DNA from: Anadara kagoshimensis
Lineage: Eukaryota > Mollusca > Bivalvia > Arcoida > Arcidae
Direction: 5' to 3'
NCBI GenBank assembly: GCA_021292105.1
Contig: CM037870.1
Span: 7,241,058-7,305,057 of the forward strand
DNA: 64,000 bases
The notes beneath the pieces were generated by a model. It saw nothing but the letters and a program-made list of their open reading frames with translations. It did not search any database and was not told the origin of the DNA. This document shows, in pieces, positions 12,560 through 23,200 of the stretch. Position 1 is the first letter of the stretch, and each line of letters starts with the position of its first letter. The translations under genes and the position numbers were made by a program.

Positions 12560-14688
12560 GGATTCATAAATCTACATAGCACGTGAATTGTATATGGCCT
12601 ACGTGGTGTGGATACTGAAGATGACAGTAAAAGGGCAATAACTCTGACAGAATTTATATCATTTCATCCTGTTAACATCTCCACTGTCTTTAAGACTAGG
12701 TCACTATTTTTGTTTTTTGTATCTTTACACAGGTTATGCTACAACAGCTGTTTGTAGAGGAAAGGATTCGATCTGATGGCGATTCTGGATTGAAACAGCA
12801 GCGTATAAGCCGAGACGGAGATGACCCCTACATGGCCAACACATATACCCTGAACTCATTATGCTCAATTCATGATCACACAAACTACGACCGAACCGTT
12901 GGTATGGGTGAATTTATCGGCGTTTTGAATGGTGTCGAATTCCGCACACGACACAACGACTACAAATTGAGAATGCCAAGTCATTCATCCAAAGACTACC
13001 ACGCTTTGGACGACATTCCATTCCCCGATGTCCCACCATCTGTATTGGCTAAACACACTGTTGCTGAACAAATTGAAGAAATGAGGAATTATTTCAAGGC
13101 TTTCAAGTTCCAAAATTATCACTTCAGGGATTACAGAAAATATTTCAAGCCGGTGATGTGCTATCTTGAAGGCGCCTGGACGACCCAGTCTAACACTGTC
13201 GACGAACCCTTCCAAAGTGACAGACATTCGATCGATGCAGCTAGCTGGTTCGAATTACAAGAGAAAATCCGTTATACTTCCTATACCGGTGGTAAACATC
13301 TTCTTGAAAATCTCTCCTACCTCCCCACAACAATCATTAATGTCAACGGTACCGCAGAATTCGCACAATGGAACTACAGGATCTTATGTCACCCCATTCA
13401 ACAGGAAGTACCACTGGCAGCTATCGCACCTGTTGATGATATGGCCGCACGGTTGACCCATAACAGAAACTTGACAAGTTTTACAAAGACCAGGGCTGCC
13501 AGATTCCACTTGGGCGCTGATTTGAGAGGAAGTAAATATCTACCCGATGAAGGATATGGGAAATTCGAACCCAAATCTCACAGAAACGGACTTCTGGATA
13601 GAATCATGAAAGAAATCCCAGGAAAAGATAACTACGGTGCTGTACTTCAAGACCATTCATTCGGGTTATCGGTATTGGATATCACACAGCGTAATAGCAC
13701 ACCATTGAATACTGCCTACTACCACAGATGGTTCAAATATGAAGACAAGGGAGCCATGGGCGTGAAAGAAGTACACCGAGGTTTTGCAGATCAAAATTTA
13801 TTTGTTGCTCAAACCACACAACCAAAAGTAGCCGAGGTAAAATTGGAAGACTGTCACCATAGCGACCCATCTAACAAACATTCACCACAAGTCTGTGAAA
13901 AGAACAACGTCAGATACTCCTATGCAATCCCCATGGAAATCATTTATCTTACACCCTTATACAAGTGGAACCCCTACAACCTTCAATATAGAGATCGTCA
14001 CCATGATCCTAATGCTGCTGCGCGTAAGACAGGGGGAGGTTACAGGAATGGCGGTATGACAATGGATACTGCCTACAACGGAACCAACTACAAGCTGTTC
14101 TATCACACTCCAGCCGAATTCTTCCAAGGCGGCGAGGTTAACAAAGACAAAGCTGATACTACCAAAGGATCCGTTGGTGTCATTGACAGACATGGAAATA
14201 TCCGCAAAATGGTAGCTTCTGGAACTAGAATCTTCCTGCCAACCATCCCAGGTGTAGGTAAATTGAGAATGAGATATCCAATTATGCCTGTCCATTATGA
14301 GGGAAGTGCAGCTGGAAAAGAAATTGCAGCTATCAAACATGTCATGAATCATATGGGCAAGTACAACCACTTCTTCAATGAGCCACCAAGTACCCTTGCT
14401 AGTGGTTCCACCAGTCAAGTTGGTCCTGAAGGTCATTTCAAGACTTCATTCACTCACCAGGATCCACCAGGACCACATAATCATGACGTATACGTGTCCA
14501 GTGCCGACATGCAATACTTAGCCGCAGGACAAACCGTAACCGTCTACACAACAGAGGACAACGGACATGAACACGAGATTGAAATATCTTTCAATACCAA
14601 TACCCAGAAATATGAGATCGTCAAATGCGACACATTGGATCACTGCTGGGACGGCCATACAAACGTGCTCGATAAGCAAGATAACTGA
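7821..14688 (+). CDS. Secreted His-rich protein of unknown family, two coding exons
   Basis: The coding exons are 7821-7985 and 12733-14688, joined in phase 0 (donor CAG|GTGAGA, acceptor TACACAG|GTT), giving 706 residues. Residues 1-16 (MLAVIALSLFGLVYGA) look like a signal peptide. They are followed by HHQHHH, a run of threonines and a charged helix-like stretch LLPEKERIALLEKSLEELTR. The rest has seven cysteines, four N-glycosylation sequons (NGT, NLT, NST, NGT) and many histidines. Near the C-terminus are HNHD (about residues 637-640) and GHEHE (about 666-670), which resemble metal-binding His clusters. No membrane segment follows the signal, so it is probably secreted. I do not recognise the family. 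It has no tyrosinase or hemocyanin copper-site pattern that I can see. The start at 7821 was chosen because the signal peptide begins there; a TTTATTCAG acceptor just upstream suggests a 5' UTR intron. Confidence 0.9.
8330..8690 (-). repeat. Interspersed repeat family B (reverse copy)
   Basis: A long reverse copy in the intron of the His-rich gene, with the GTAGCTAGC and AGGAGGTG blocks near 8548-8570, the CACGTGTTTAACTTAA block near 8617 and the TGATTTGAAC end near 8651. A shorter reverse copy occupies about 7995-8190, directly after the exon 1 donor, and a fragment lies at 8925-8985. Confidence 0.65.
9333..9555. mobile_element. Palindromic MITE family M1
   Basis: The left terminus (TACAGACCTGTCAAAAGTTT) is clear at about 9334. 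The interior carries the family words CTCAGCTGCC and AATAGATAGC, and the right terminus is eroded (GGTAGCTTAGTGATAA). Intact relatives at 40549-40755, 48172-48378 and 48830-49013 have inverted termini beginning CAGACCTGTCGAAAGTTTAA, a length near 200 bp and no coding capacity. Confidence 0.7.
9822..10583 (+). repeat. Tandem duplication inside intron
   Basis: The segment 9822-10253 is followed at once by a second copy at 10254-10583. Both have the (ATT)n start, the GGGAAAATGACATTTTTATG block, a TTGATGCATGTATAT block, an ACTAGAAAACAAT block, a (TTTA)n tract (10164-10203 and 10498-10534) and the same end, ACTGGTTTATCAGATTGT. The second copy lacks about 100 bp present in the first. Near identity outside that gap points to a recent event. 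Confidence 0.9.
11140..11290 (+). repeat. Interspersed repeat family B (forward copy)
   Basis: A degraded forward copy with CCAGTCCATGTTCAA near 11157, a GTGTTCTGAAAGAGTAAG block near 11237 and an ACACCCGCC block near 11261. Confidence 0.5.
11277..11425 (+). repeat. Irregular repeat of GACATTTGAGCGA
   Basis: The word TTTGAGCGA occurs five times in about 140 bp at uneven spacing (near 11283, 11325, 11348, 11372 and 11403). It looks like a decayed short tandem repeat. No protein or RNA interpretation is supported. Confidence 0.6.
12420..12559 (+). repeat. tRNA-derived SINE S1, 3' part with (ATCA)n tail
   Basis: Contains the S1 body segment (TTGTCACGGTAGGCATGACC, then GGAACCCTCCCTGCACA) and a tail of about nine ATCA units ending at 12559. 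The complete copy at 37481-37838 has the same tail, which shows that the family ends in an ATCA-type simple repeat. The tail lies about 170 bp upstream of the exon 2 acceptor of the His-rich gene. Confidence 0.7.
12733..14688 (+). CDS. His-rich secreted protein, coding exon 2
   Basis: A single 1,956 bp exon encoding residues 56-706 and the stop TGA at 14686-14688. The open frame is uninterrupted and reads as ordinary coding sequence. Conspicuous features are the aromatic and basic-rich stretch around FKFQNYHFRDYRKYFKP, Cys pairs in EDCHH...QVCEK and KCDTLDHCW, and the C-terminal His clusters. The acceptor TTTGTATCTTTACACAG precedes 12733. The methionine codon at 12736 is internal. Confidence 0.92.
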   Translation, partial: VMLQQLFVEERIRSDGDSGLKQQRISRDGDDPYMANTYTLNSLCSIHDHTNYDRTVGMGEFIGVLNGVEFRTRHNDYKLRMPSHSSKDYHALDDIPFPDVPPSVLAKHTVAEQIEEMRNYFKAFKFQNYHFRDYRKYFKPVMCYLEGAWTTQSNTVDEPFQSDRHSIDAASWFELQEKIRYTSYTGGKHLLENLSYLPTTIINVNGTAEFAQWNYRILCHPIQQEVPLAAIAPVDDMAARLTHNRNLTSFTKTRAARFHLGADLRGSKYLPDEGYGKFEPKSHRNGLLDRIMKEIPGKDNYGAVLQDHSFGLSVLDITQRNSTPLNTAYYHRWFKYEDKGAMGVKEVHRGFADQNLFVAQTTQPKVAEVKLEDCHHSDPSNKHSPQVCEKNNVRYSYAIPMEIIYLTPLYKWNPYNLQYRDRHHDPNAAARKTGGGYRNGGMTMDTAYNGTNYKLFYHTPAEFFQGGEVNKDKADTTKGSVGVIDRHGNIRKMVASGTRIFLPTIPGVGKLRMRYPIMPVHYEGSAAGKEIAAIKHVMNHMGKYNHFFNEPPSTLASGSTSQVGPEGHFKTSFTHQDPPGPHNHDVYVSSADMQYLAAGQTVTVYTTEDNGHEHEIEISFNTNTQKYEIVKCDTLDHCWDGHTNVLDKQDN

Positions 14689-14792
14689 GCTTCTACAATC
14701 AAATGCCACACACTGCCACAATGCTAGTACGGCCACACAAACGTACTGGCTAAACATTATCTGAATTTCCATGCAATTATATATTTCATTTT

Positions 14793-14798
14793 AATAAA
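14793..14798 (+). terminator. Poly(A) signal AATAAA of the His-rich gene
   Basis: AATAAA stands about 105 bp after the stop codon in an AT-rich context, the first such hexamer downstream. Confidence 0.65.
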
Positions 14799-15044
14799 AA
14801 ATAGTTCATATCAGTTGTTAGTTGGTTTTTATTTTGTACTCAATAGTTTATAAGACAGAAAGCCATGTACCTGAACAGCAAGTACTTGTAACCCGGAACC
14901 TGATGAAGCAAAAGAAAGCAATTTTAAAACTTAAATGTAATAGTGAAGAACTATTATTGAGGTTAAAGTTGTTGGTTGTCTGTAACCCGACATTTAATGG
15001 TTATAAGAGTTGGGTATTGGTGTTTAAGATCCCAATCAAGAATA

Positions 15045-15320
15045 ATTCACTTTATATCGAGACGTCGCCAGCTACAGGCGAAAGGTGCAGAAATTTTGTC
15101 TGTGCGTTGCGCTGATGGCATTATACAGCAGGCTTCTCTAGCGTTGATTTTAAGTTCCCATCCGATTGAAACGTGACTATCATTTCGTAATGCCGAGTGC
15201 TTGGCGAAAGAACAATCACTACCCACTTTCAAGTCTTGGGTCAGACCAGGTCGGAGATCAAACCAACGACCTCCTACTTACGGAGCGAGCACTTTACCAA
15301 CTGAGCTACCGCATTTAATG
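15045..15320 (-). repeat. tRNA-derived SINE, family S1 (minus copy)
   Basis: Its 3' block (TTTATATCGAGACGTCGCCA) is near 15050-15069. At the other end a tRNA-like head reads on the minus strand as a GGTAGCTCAGTTGGTAAAGT A-box region near 15295-15315, with a matching B-box region near 15255. This is one of the two most complete heads of the family in the window. Confidence 0.65.
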
Positions 15321-15339
15321 GTTATAGTCCCATTCATAG

Positions 15340-15605
15340 AAAGCAGAGTGGAGCGGAGTTGTGGAGTGGGGTGGAACGAAGTGAAGTAAAGAAATGTAAA
15401 GAAATGGTATTTTACACCCCCACAAATATTCTTTCATTTATATAAAGTCGGCCAGTTCTGGGATGGCAGAGCAAAGCGGAGTACCCGGAATTCACAAACT
15501 TTCTCATACTAAGAATCCGAGTGGGATTCGAACCTAGGCGGTGAAAGTACTGGTGGTCTATCAGCACACACTTACAACCACTTGGCCACAATTATGAGTA
15601 GTAGC
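15340..15605 (-). repeat. tRNA-derived SINE, family S2 (minus copy)
   Basis: On the minus strand the head contains GTGGCCAAGTGGTTGTAAGT (A box) and GGTTCGAATCCCACTC (B box) at about 15520-15592, resembling a Leu or Ser tRNA. The body is GGAGTGG-rich. The acceptor stem does not pair, so this is not a tRNA gene. Confidence 0.6.
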
Positions 15606-15928
15606 CTCCCTCTCCCCATGTTACCGGAGTAAAAAAGGTACTTTTACAAAACATTATGTAAATATATATTCTAAACACCAATGCCCACTAAGACAAATAA
15701 AAGAGAAAGGAAGGATTCTGAAAAAAATGAGCTCGACAGAATATGTCAAAGCATGTCGATCTAAATCTTTTATCAACTCTTGTTTGATTGGACATGTTCA
15801 TCTAGTCAGTTATGAATGGAACAAAGTGTCCATCAGTACAAGTTAGAAGAAACCCAAGTACTTTTGTGTGGCCCTAAACATAATGTTGATTTTAATCAGT
15901 ACTGAGTATATCTGGGATATAAAAAAAC

Positions 15929-16111
15929 TACGATCAAACCTGTTTTGAAGGTCACCTCTATATAAGGGTCACCTGCTTATAAAGGCCAGTAAAAATGTAT
16001 CCCAATTGTTCTTTATTCATATTATTTGAACCTGTTTATAAAGGCCTGCTGCAAATAAAGGCCAATTTTACTGGTTCCCTTAGGTTTCTTTTATAGACAG
16101 GTTTAACTGTA
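15929..16111. mobile_element. Tc1/mariner-like MITE, family M2
   Basis: Flanked by TA. The inverted ends resemble CAGTCAAACCTGTCTATAAA. The interior has repeated AAAGGCC(A/T) words and CCCAATTGTTCTTTATTC. It is 183 bp with no coding capacity. Closest relatives are at 17615-17801 and 37124-37312. Confidence 0.8.
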
Positions 16112-16270
16112 TATACTTACACCTTTGACCACCCATGGGACCTAAAAAATATAGTTTGTGAGACAGGTGCTCTTTATATAAAGGTTACATTTAGTTTTAA
16201 AACAAACCAAAGAGACCTTAAAACCTGGTCTTAATGAACAAGTAACTTTTATATAGAGAAGTTTGCTAGA

Positions 16271-16517
16271 CCTGGACCCAGTTGTTTGATGCTTGATTAG
16301 CTTAATCAATGATTAACACAGATTTAAAATATCAATTAAAATCACCAAATCATCATCAAATCCATATATTTATAGTCACGTGCTTCAGTTTGTTTAAATT
16401 CCATTCACTTACGACATTTTCAACATTAATTTCACAACAGATTTGAAATTATGCATTATTTAAATTTTGACTAATTAATTGATTAAACTAATCTGGCTTC
16501 GAACAACTGACCCCAGG
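16271..16517. mobile_element. MITE with CCTGGACCCAGTTGTTTGA ends
   Basis: The left end CCTGGACCCAGTTGTTTGA (16271-16289) and the right end, whose reverse complement is CCTGGGGTCAGTTGTTCGAA (to 16517), form imperfect terminal inverted repeats. Internal words such as TTAATCAAT also repeat in inverted sense. About 247 bp, no open frame. Confidence 0.65.
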
Positions 16518-16544
16518 TTTTACTGTATTGTCAAACAATAACCG

Positions 16545-16700
16545 ATCCGTGTTCAAATCACAATCCAAAAAGCAAAGTCAAAACTTTTAAAATAGCAAAT
16601 TTTAGCAAAAACATATGAAAAAAATGGAAACGAGACCGTGTGCTCTGAAAGAGTAAGTGCCTATTGTTTAGCCAGCTACCATCCGCCAGGTGTTAAATTT
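16545..16700 (+). repeat. Interspersed repeat family B (forward copy)
   Basis: Shows the CGTGTTCAAATCACAATCC start, the GTGCTCTGAAAGAGTAAG block and an AGCCAGCTACCATCCGCC block. Begins about 28 bp after the MITE ending at 16517. Confidence 0.6.
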
Positions 16701-17350
16701 CAATTGAATAAAACAAAACTAGTTTTTAAAAACAAAACAATACTTTAATAAATAATAAAAAAAATTTATTACATTAAAATGAAATAACAGAAACTGGAAG
16801 TGCTTATGTAACTCCAGAGCCATTTTATGTTTATATTACCAGAGTAGTAGCAGGGATCTGGCACAAAGCTCAATTAAAGTTTATAATCAATTAAACTTTA
16901 ATGAAAGCAACAGTTATTGATTTGTTAATCATGGTTTCATTACTTATGAAATTTAATTAATCTGTGTGCAACTGGTCAAGACCTTTTAAATTACTATGAA
17001 TGATTCGCTTTAATTAACCGCAACGGTAGAGAATTTCACACAAATATAGACAAACATAACCTGTAACATTCATGAACAGTAGGTAAGGTTTGTGCTTGCC
17101 AAAAGTAGTAACTTGATGACTCAGTAAGCAGTTGGTTCAAATTTAACATGAAATCGTATATTTTTGTGATTCTTATAAAAACACGATTTTGCGGGTGGTA
17201 AATTCGCGGTTTGTAGTTTCCGTTTCAGTAAAGTCATGTAAATTCGCGGATTTGGAACAGCAATAATTGTATATAACTAATACTAGCACACTTTTTATTT
17301 AAAACGGATACAAAATGTTTTACACTTATATATATATATATATATATTAT

Positions 17351-17548
17351 TACAGTAAAACCTCGATTTATAACCACTATTTGTTCATAAAAAATTTAGC
17401 TTTATACGGAGTTTGGTGATAATTATAAATCTATGTGGACTTATAGAAGTAAAAACATAGAAGAAATAGATTTTAGGACTTCAAAATAATGTGGCGAAAA
17501 GCGAGGTGGCAAAGTTATTGAGGATCATTATACCGAGGTTTGACCATA
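17351..17548. mobile_element. pogo/Tigger-like MITE, family M3
   Basis: Flanked by TA. The left end CAGTAAAACCTCGATTTATA pairs with a right end ATTATACCGAGGTTTGACCA read in reverse complement. The CAGTNNAACCTCG start is typical of pogo-like Tc1/mariner elements. About 198 bp, non-coding. Confidence 0.7.
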
Positions 17549-17614
17549 TTATATATTGCAACAGGTATATATCACAAACAAAAAGTTTTTCCGCGATCAA
17601 ACCTGGTAGTAAAG

Positions 17615-17801
17615 TACAGTTGAACCTGCCTTAAAGGCCACATTTATATAAGGATCACCTGCATGCTTATAACGGCCAGTAGAATCGTATCCCAATTGTT
17701 CTTTATTCGTATTATTTTAACCTGTATTTAAAGGTCACCTACCTATAAAGGCCACTTTTACTGGTTCCCGTTGGTGGCCTTTATAGACAGATTTCAGTGT
17801 A
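17615..17801. mobile_element. Tc1/mariner-like MITE, family M2, against the TMC stop codon
   Basis: 187 bp with TA flanks and M2 inverted ends (CAGTTGAACCTGCCTTAAAG on the left). Its right edge is four bases from the TMC stop codon at 17806-17808, so the TMC 3' UTR begins almost at once inside the element. On the minus strand it carries an AATAAA at 17707-17702. Confidence 0.8.
17702..17707 (-). terminator. Candidate poly(A) signal of the TMC gene, inside a MITE
   Basis: AATAAA on the minus strand about 100 bases after the TMC stop codon, within the M2 MITE. It is the first such hexamer downstream of the stop. Use of this signal is inferred. Confidence 0.45.
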
Positions 17802-17805
17802 GTTA

Positions 17806-17984
17806 TCACGGTGTACCATCTTCTTCCTTTAACACCTCGTCTCTTAAAGTCATATTGGAAGCATGTTTCCTTAAGTTTGGATTAGAAGCCGAGTAACCAA
17901 TACCGAGACTGGAAGCAGACGATCTCCCCACACTTCCGGGAGCTAAACTCATGGCGGAACCAGATACCTTCCCTACACTCCCGA
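17806..17984 (-). CDS. TMC exon 23, C-terminal tail and stop
   Basis: Encodes residues 862-920, a Ser/Gly-rich tail (SGSAMSLAPGSVGRSSASSL) ending EEDGTP, with TGA at 17808-17806 and TAA directly after it. Acceptor CTTTTTCAG. No membrane segment and no obvious PDZ ligand. Confidence 0.85.
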
Positions 17985-20235
17985 CTGAAAAAGAAAAAAA
18001 TTAATAAAGCATAAATACTGATAATAATAATAATATATAATAATAATAATAATATAAATAATAATATAATCACGTATTACAAAAACCCTGACTCCGGACG
18101 GGCGCTGGATGAATGGTATTTTGTTTTGTTAAATGCTACTAAAAATCTATTTCAGAAAGATCGAGTCTATGACGAGAAAGATTATACCTTTGCTATTTCA
18201 AGTTGTCGCCGTGGTAAAGCAAATTCTGAATAAAGCGGGGTAACTCAAAGTCAACAAATGTTTTAGTATTTTAGCCTCAACAATAAATGATATGAATATT
18301 GTAAATTGGGAAATCTTAACACCATTAAAATTTTGCGACTAGCGACATTTCAAGTTTTTTGTGCATTTTATTTTCTCGACATCGGATGACAATCAGTGGA
18401 AAACAGTAACAGTTATAACTTCATAAAAGTTTTACACTAAACTTAAACGGAAAATTGCCGATTTATATAGTAATAAAATATAATACATACGTGGCGCAGA
18501 TATTGCTCTGGCGAATACTTTTCTCCTTTCTACTTTTCTTTCCTAAAATAATGATAAATGAAAAAGTACAATAGATTCAAGGTGATTTGGTTGTCAACAA
18601 TTATATTTGAAAGGACATCAGTCAGTTTCATTTACGCATGCGTTCCTTTTATATTACAATTTTTCCACATCACATTTTTTTATCCATAAGGATTTGATGA
18701 TTGCTATTTAATCGCGTGTCTCTTGTATGCTGCATTTTTGCTGTCTAATTTTGACATAAATCCTCTTAGATCTGTTTTTCAAATTAAAAACAAATATACT
18801 CATCCTAATCACAATCCCAAAGCAAAGTAAAAACCTGAAACTGGCAAATAATGTTAAACACGTGAACTTCCACTTCAGTGAGGCGTGGTAATCCGTAACG
18901 ACAAACAAGCTACATCGTCATGTGTAAACTTAGAACTGGGAATGTATGCAACACGGAACTATGCGGAGTCAAAAATATCACGGATAAACTGTAATAAAGA
19001 TACAATATATTTATGAACAATATTTCAGTTTTTCAATTGCTACTTACAATTGTTAGTTGATTTCTTAATTCTTTAACCAGAGCTTCATATGATGATGATC
19101 TAGCTTTGTAAAAGAGTGCTAATAATCTGAAAGAATAAATTGTTAGTATTCACATTGTCACTCACTTTATTATTTAACTATTTTGTCCAATAACTGTTAA
19201 GAGTGCCACTGCAGTATTTTATACCTGATACTCATCAAAAACATCACCTGGCCACGAAAACATTTTTTAAAGCACAATATGACATTTAACAATATGCATT
19301 AGTCTTTTTTCTTTTTTAGTTCTTTATGTCCAGATTTTTTCTTATGTACGTACATCGTGATAAGTAAGTTTTGTGCAATATATTCGTATAATAAATGTAT
19401 GTAAAATGGAGTTACCTCCCTTAAATTGTATCTCTTATGGATCCATAGTTGGCCAAGAAAAATTATAAATTAATTACTATATAGCTTTCAACATGAGCAG
19501 TGTTAGAATCTAGGTGTTGGTTTATATGGAGAGTTCTCGTCACATAAATAGTGGTATTAACTTTAAATAATAACATAGCATTTTTTACAAATCTTAAATA
19601 CTTACATCAGAAATATAATAACTGGTATTTCAATTATAGGTGTACCAATATAATATAGAGCCTCTTCAAGCCATCTAGGTGACTGTCCTATATAACCGGT
19701 AATTAGTTCATAGGCGTACTCATTATTACTAAAAGGCCCACAATCCCAGGATGAAGGCAACCTGGAAAAAACATGGGTTAATCAAAAATCAAGAACAATT
19801 TAAAGAATGTAAATAGGCGGAATATTTGAAATTAAAAGAATTTCAAGTAAACAAGGAAACAAAACGACAAGAAAAGAAACAGCAGATTTCTTAACCAGTT
19901 TCTGTTTTTATTTAAATATCTTGATTGAACATTACAGTAGTTGTGACATTGGTTTACTTTTATTAGCCTGGTACCCTTATAGATTCAATATAAATCGAAA
20001 AGGGTATTCGTTTTTACTCCAAGATTCTATTACTCATATCAAGGCTGCCGGTTCTTGGATAATGTAAGAAACCGGAGACGCTGTAGAAAATCACCCACAA
20101 TCAGCAAGTGAACTGACAAACCTACTCAATCTGATGGCACTTCAGGAATTTTGGTCATGTATTCAGGGCGTTTACCAATTCTTTAGAATTCTAAATTATA
20201 ATGTTTATCAGGGCTCCTATGTATGAAATAGAAAT

Positions 20236-20274
<39 letters not shown>

Positions 20275-23200
20275 TCTCTCTCTCTCTCTTAACATAAATA
20301 TTACTTACTCTGCAATAGCGTACGCTATCGGTAGAAGACATAGGAACCATGTGAGCACAAGTAAAAACAGGTAAAAGTTCCCGGATCTAGAAGCTTTAAA
20401 CAAATGTGACGGTGGTAACATAGCAGTCTTAGCAACGAAAAACTTAAAGTAAAACACAATGACGAGCTTTATAAATCCCGCTACTACTAAGAGAGGAGAG
20501 AAATACAGTCCTAACCAAACCAGACCTTGTCCATAGATCAGATCTAACACACTGGATGGGACGTCAAACTGACTGTGCTTTACCTGGAAAAATAATAAGT
20601 CATCTTTAATATTTATATAAAATCCATATTTTGCTAAAAGAATTATTATAAACAGAAAATCGTCATGACATTTTCTAGGCATCTGATTAGATGCGTTCCT
20701 AGTTTTTGCGACATGTTCTTATACTACGTACGTGTTTGCGGTAGTTTTGCTCTATACCCAATCTAACAAATGGGAGGAAAGTATATATATACATGTACAT
20801 AATAGGACATCTATATCCAAAACCTCTTTCAAACATGCCAAAATATATGAGGTTTCAATATGTATAGCGGTCACTCAGAAGATATTTAAGTTATGATGGG
20901 GTTTCGTTAAGAATTGCGACTCGATTTTGTATGAACAAGTACGGCGGCGTGAAAGTGGCAAATAAAAACCAAAATGATTCGTACTAACAAGTTATTCGTT
21001 TGAACGAATTAATAAATCCTTAGGATGGACAAGTATATCATTATGAGCAGTTAGAAAATAGTTCGGGCGAGTTATTATTATTAGTTTATTAAGCCGTACC
21101 GCGCTACCGTAAACAAAAATATTAAAACTGAAAGGGGACTTTTATACGTACCATTTTACAACAGAGTCCAAATGAAACTAAAACAGCCCTTATAATATGG
21201 AAAAATATCCCAACAGCCAAAAGTAGTCCAAAATCTATTAAGACTACTTTAAACACTTCCTCTCCTACTTGGTTTTCCCAACAGCAATAAGATCTGTTTT
21301 GTGTCATATTCTGTAAAAATAAAACAAAATAGAAACTTTAAAGGTCTAAAATTGTATGTAGTAAAATAAGTTTATATACAAGTACTAGAATAAATATGTC
21401 ACTATATCAAACCAAACTAAACTAGGTATATTTATATTAAGTTATACGTGACAATGTGTAGGTAAATGTAACTAGGATGAGCTTACTCTGCCGGAGCACC
21501 CGGCCCCACTTCCATGGCGGAAGTTCGCGTTGGCTTAACCAAATTTGCCAGTTTTCAAAGATTTCACGTTGCATTTGGATTGTGATTTGGACATGAATTG
21601 GTTTGTTAAAACTAATAGTATAGGCACTCACGTATAGTAATTTGAAGAATTGGCGTTGTTTAATATTTGAGTGTTCTTTTAAAGGTTTTGTTAGGATCAC
21701 CGGACGATGAATCAACATTATTATGTATAACCTGACCGGGGTTCAAACCACGAAATCCACTCTTCCACTGAACCACCGAGTTGGCCATTTACGTTGTTTA
21801 TAATTTAGTGATTCTATTACTCACTGAGCGAAGGGCGAAGGCAGTTTCTTTAGTCTTATGTATAACCGGATCGGGGTTCGAGCCCATGATTTCACGAGGA
21901 GGACGCTTTTCCACAAAACAACCGAGACAGTCCTTACTGTTGGGCAATTTTTAAATAAAATTAATGTTTATTTAAAAATAGTTTTATGGCCGTTAACACC
22001 GTATTGTTGATAAGTTTGATGTCCCTGTGTCTAGAATTGCCCTCGATATATTTGATGCCCAATAGTTGCATGTCCCTTTCACTCAAATTTGATTACACAC
22101 GTGGTAGGTGCAGCTAAACAGGAGGTTCTTACCCTTCCGGAGCACCCGGTCTCACTTCCCTGATAGAAGTTCATGTGTTTAACTTAACTTGTCAGTTTCA
22201 AAGTTTTTACCTTGCCTCTGGATTGTGATTTGGACATGGATTAGTATGTTTGTTTTTTATTTTGTTAAGAATGCGATAAATTAGTACTACTTACAGCGTT
22301 ATCTGTTGTGTTTGGAGCATGTTCTGAATTATCTACACAGCCAATGGCCACATTATACAAAGATACGATAAAAACTGACAAGCTCGCGAAATAAAATACA
22401 ACTGTCCTGAAAAATAACAAAACGTTTCCTTATTAAGAAACTCAATGACAGCAATATCAGAGTAATTTTTATATAAATATCCTGGATATATTTGACGACG
22501 TCCCATGGTTCTTGTTCCTTTATTTCACACGTGACGGGTGTAGCTAGCTAAACAAGGGGTGCTCATCCTTCCGTTCAACCGTATTCGCTTCCCTGGTAAA
22601 TTCATGGGTTTAATTTCTTGTACTAAATTTGATAGTTTTCAAAGATCTTACTTTGCTTTTTCGGATTAGGATTCGAACATTTGTGTTTGATACTGACCAA
22701 TTTTTTGTGCGATTGCTAAAATAGTTTGCCAAATCACACTAAAGCATGAATTAATTTTGTCTTTGTTTGAAGGAATATACTCGATCTCAAATCAAGAACA
22801 GTATGGTTCCATATAGAATCATGATCGTGGGTATAATGTAGTTACTTATTATGGTATACCTTGTCATCAATAACTTTTGTTCAGTACGTGGTTTCAGTCC
22901 CTCTACACTGGTCAACAATCTGAATATCTGTGGCACAACTAATTTTAAAACAGCAACGACAGCGGATAACTAAAATATAAACACGAAATGTTCAATAAGA
23001 AAGGATCCAATATTTGCACATTGAGCATCAGCAACGCTAAGTTTCTTTGTGGGCTATTAATATATTCTTTTATAGAAACAATCCTTATATAGGGCGGCGC
23101 TTGTCATTTCATAGATACACATGTAAATTAATTGTGTTTACTATTTGTTTTCTTAAACTATGGATACTTAACACTATTGAACCTGCGGCGGATATAGGTT

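Noticed and set aside
12736-12738. ATG as the start of the large His-rich exon
   Set aside because: The acceptor lies three bases upstream, and the phase-matched exon 1 provides a proper signal peptide.
15520-15592. Leu/Ser-like tRNA on the minus strand
   Set aside because: The acceptor stem is not complementary, and a SINE body follows with a second diverged copy at 46500-46695.
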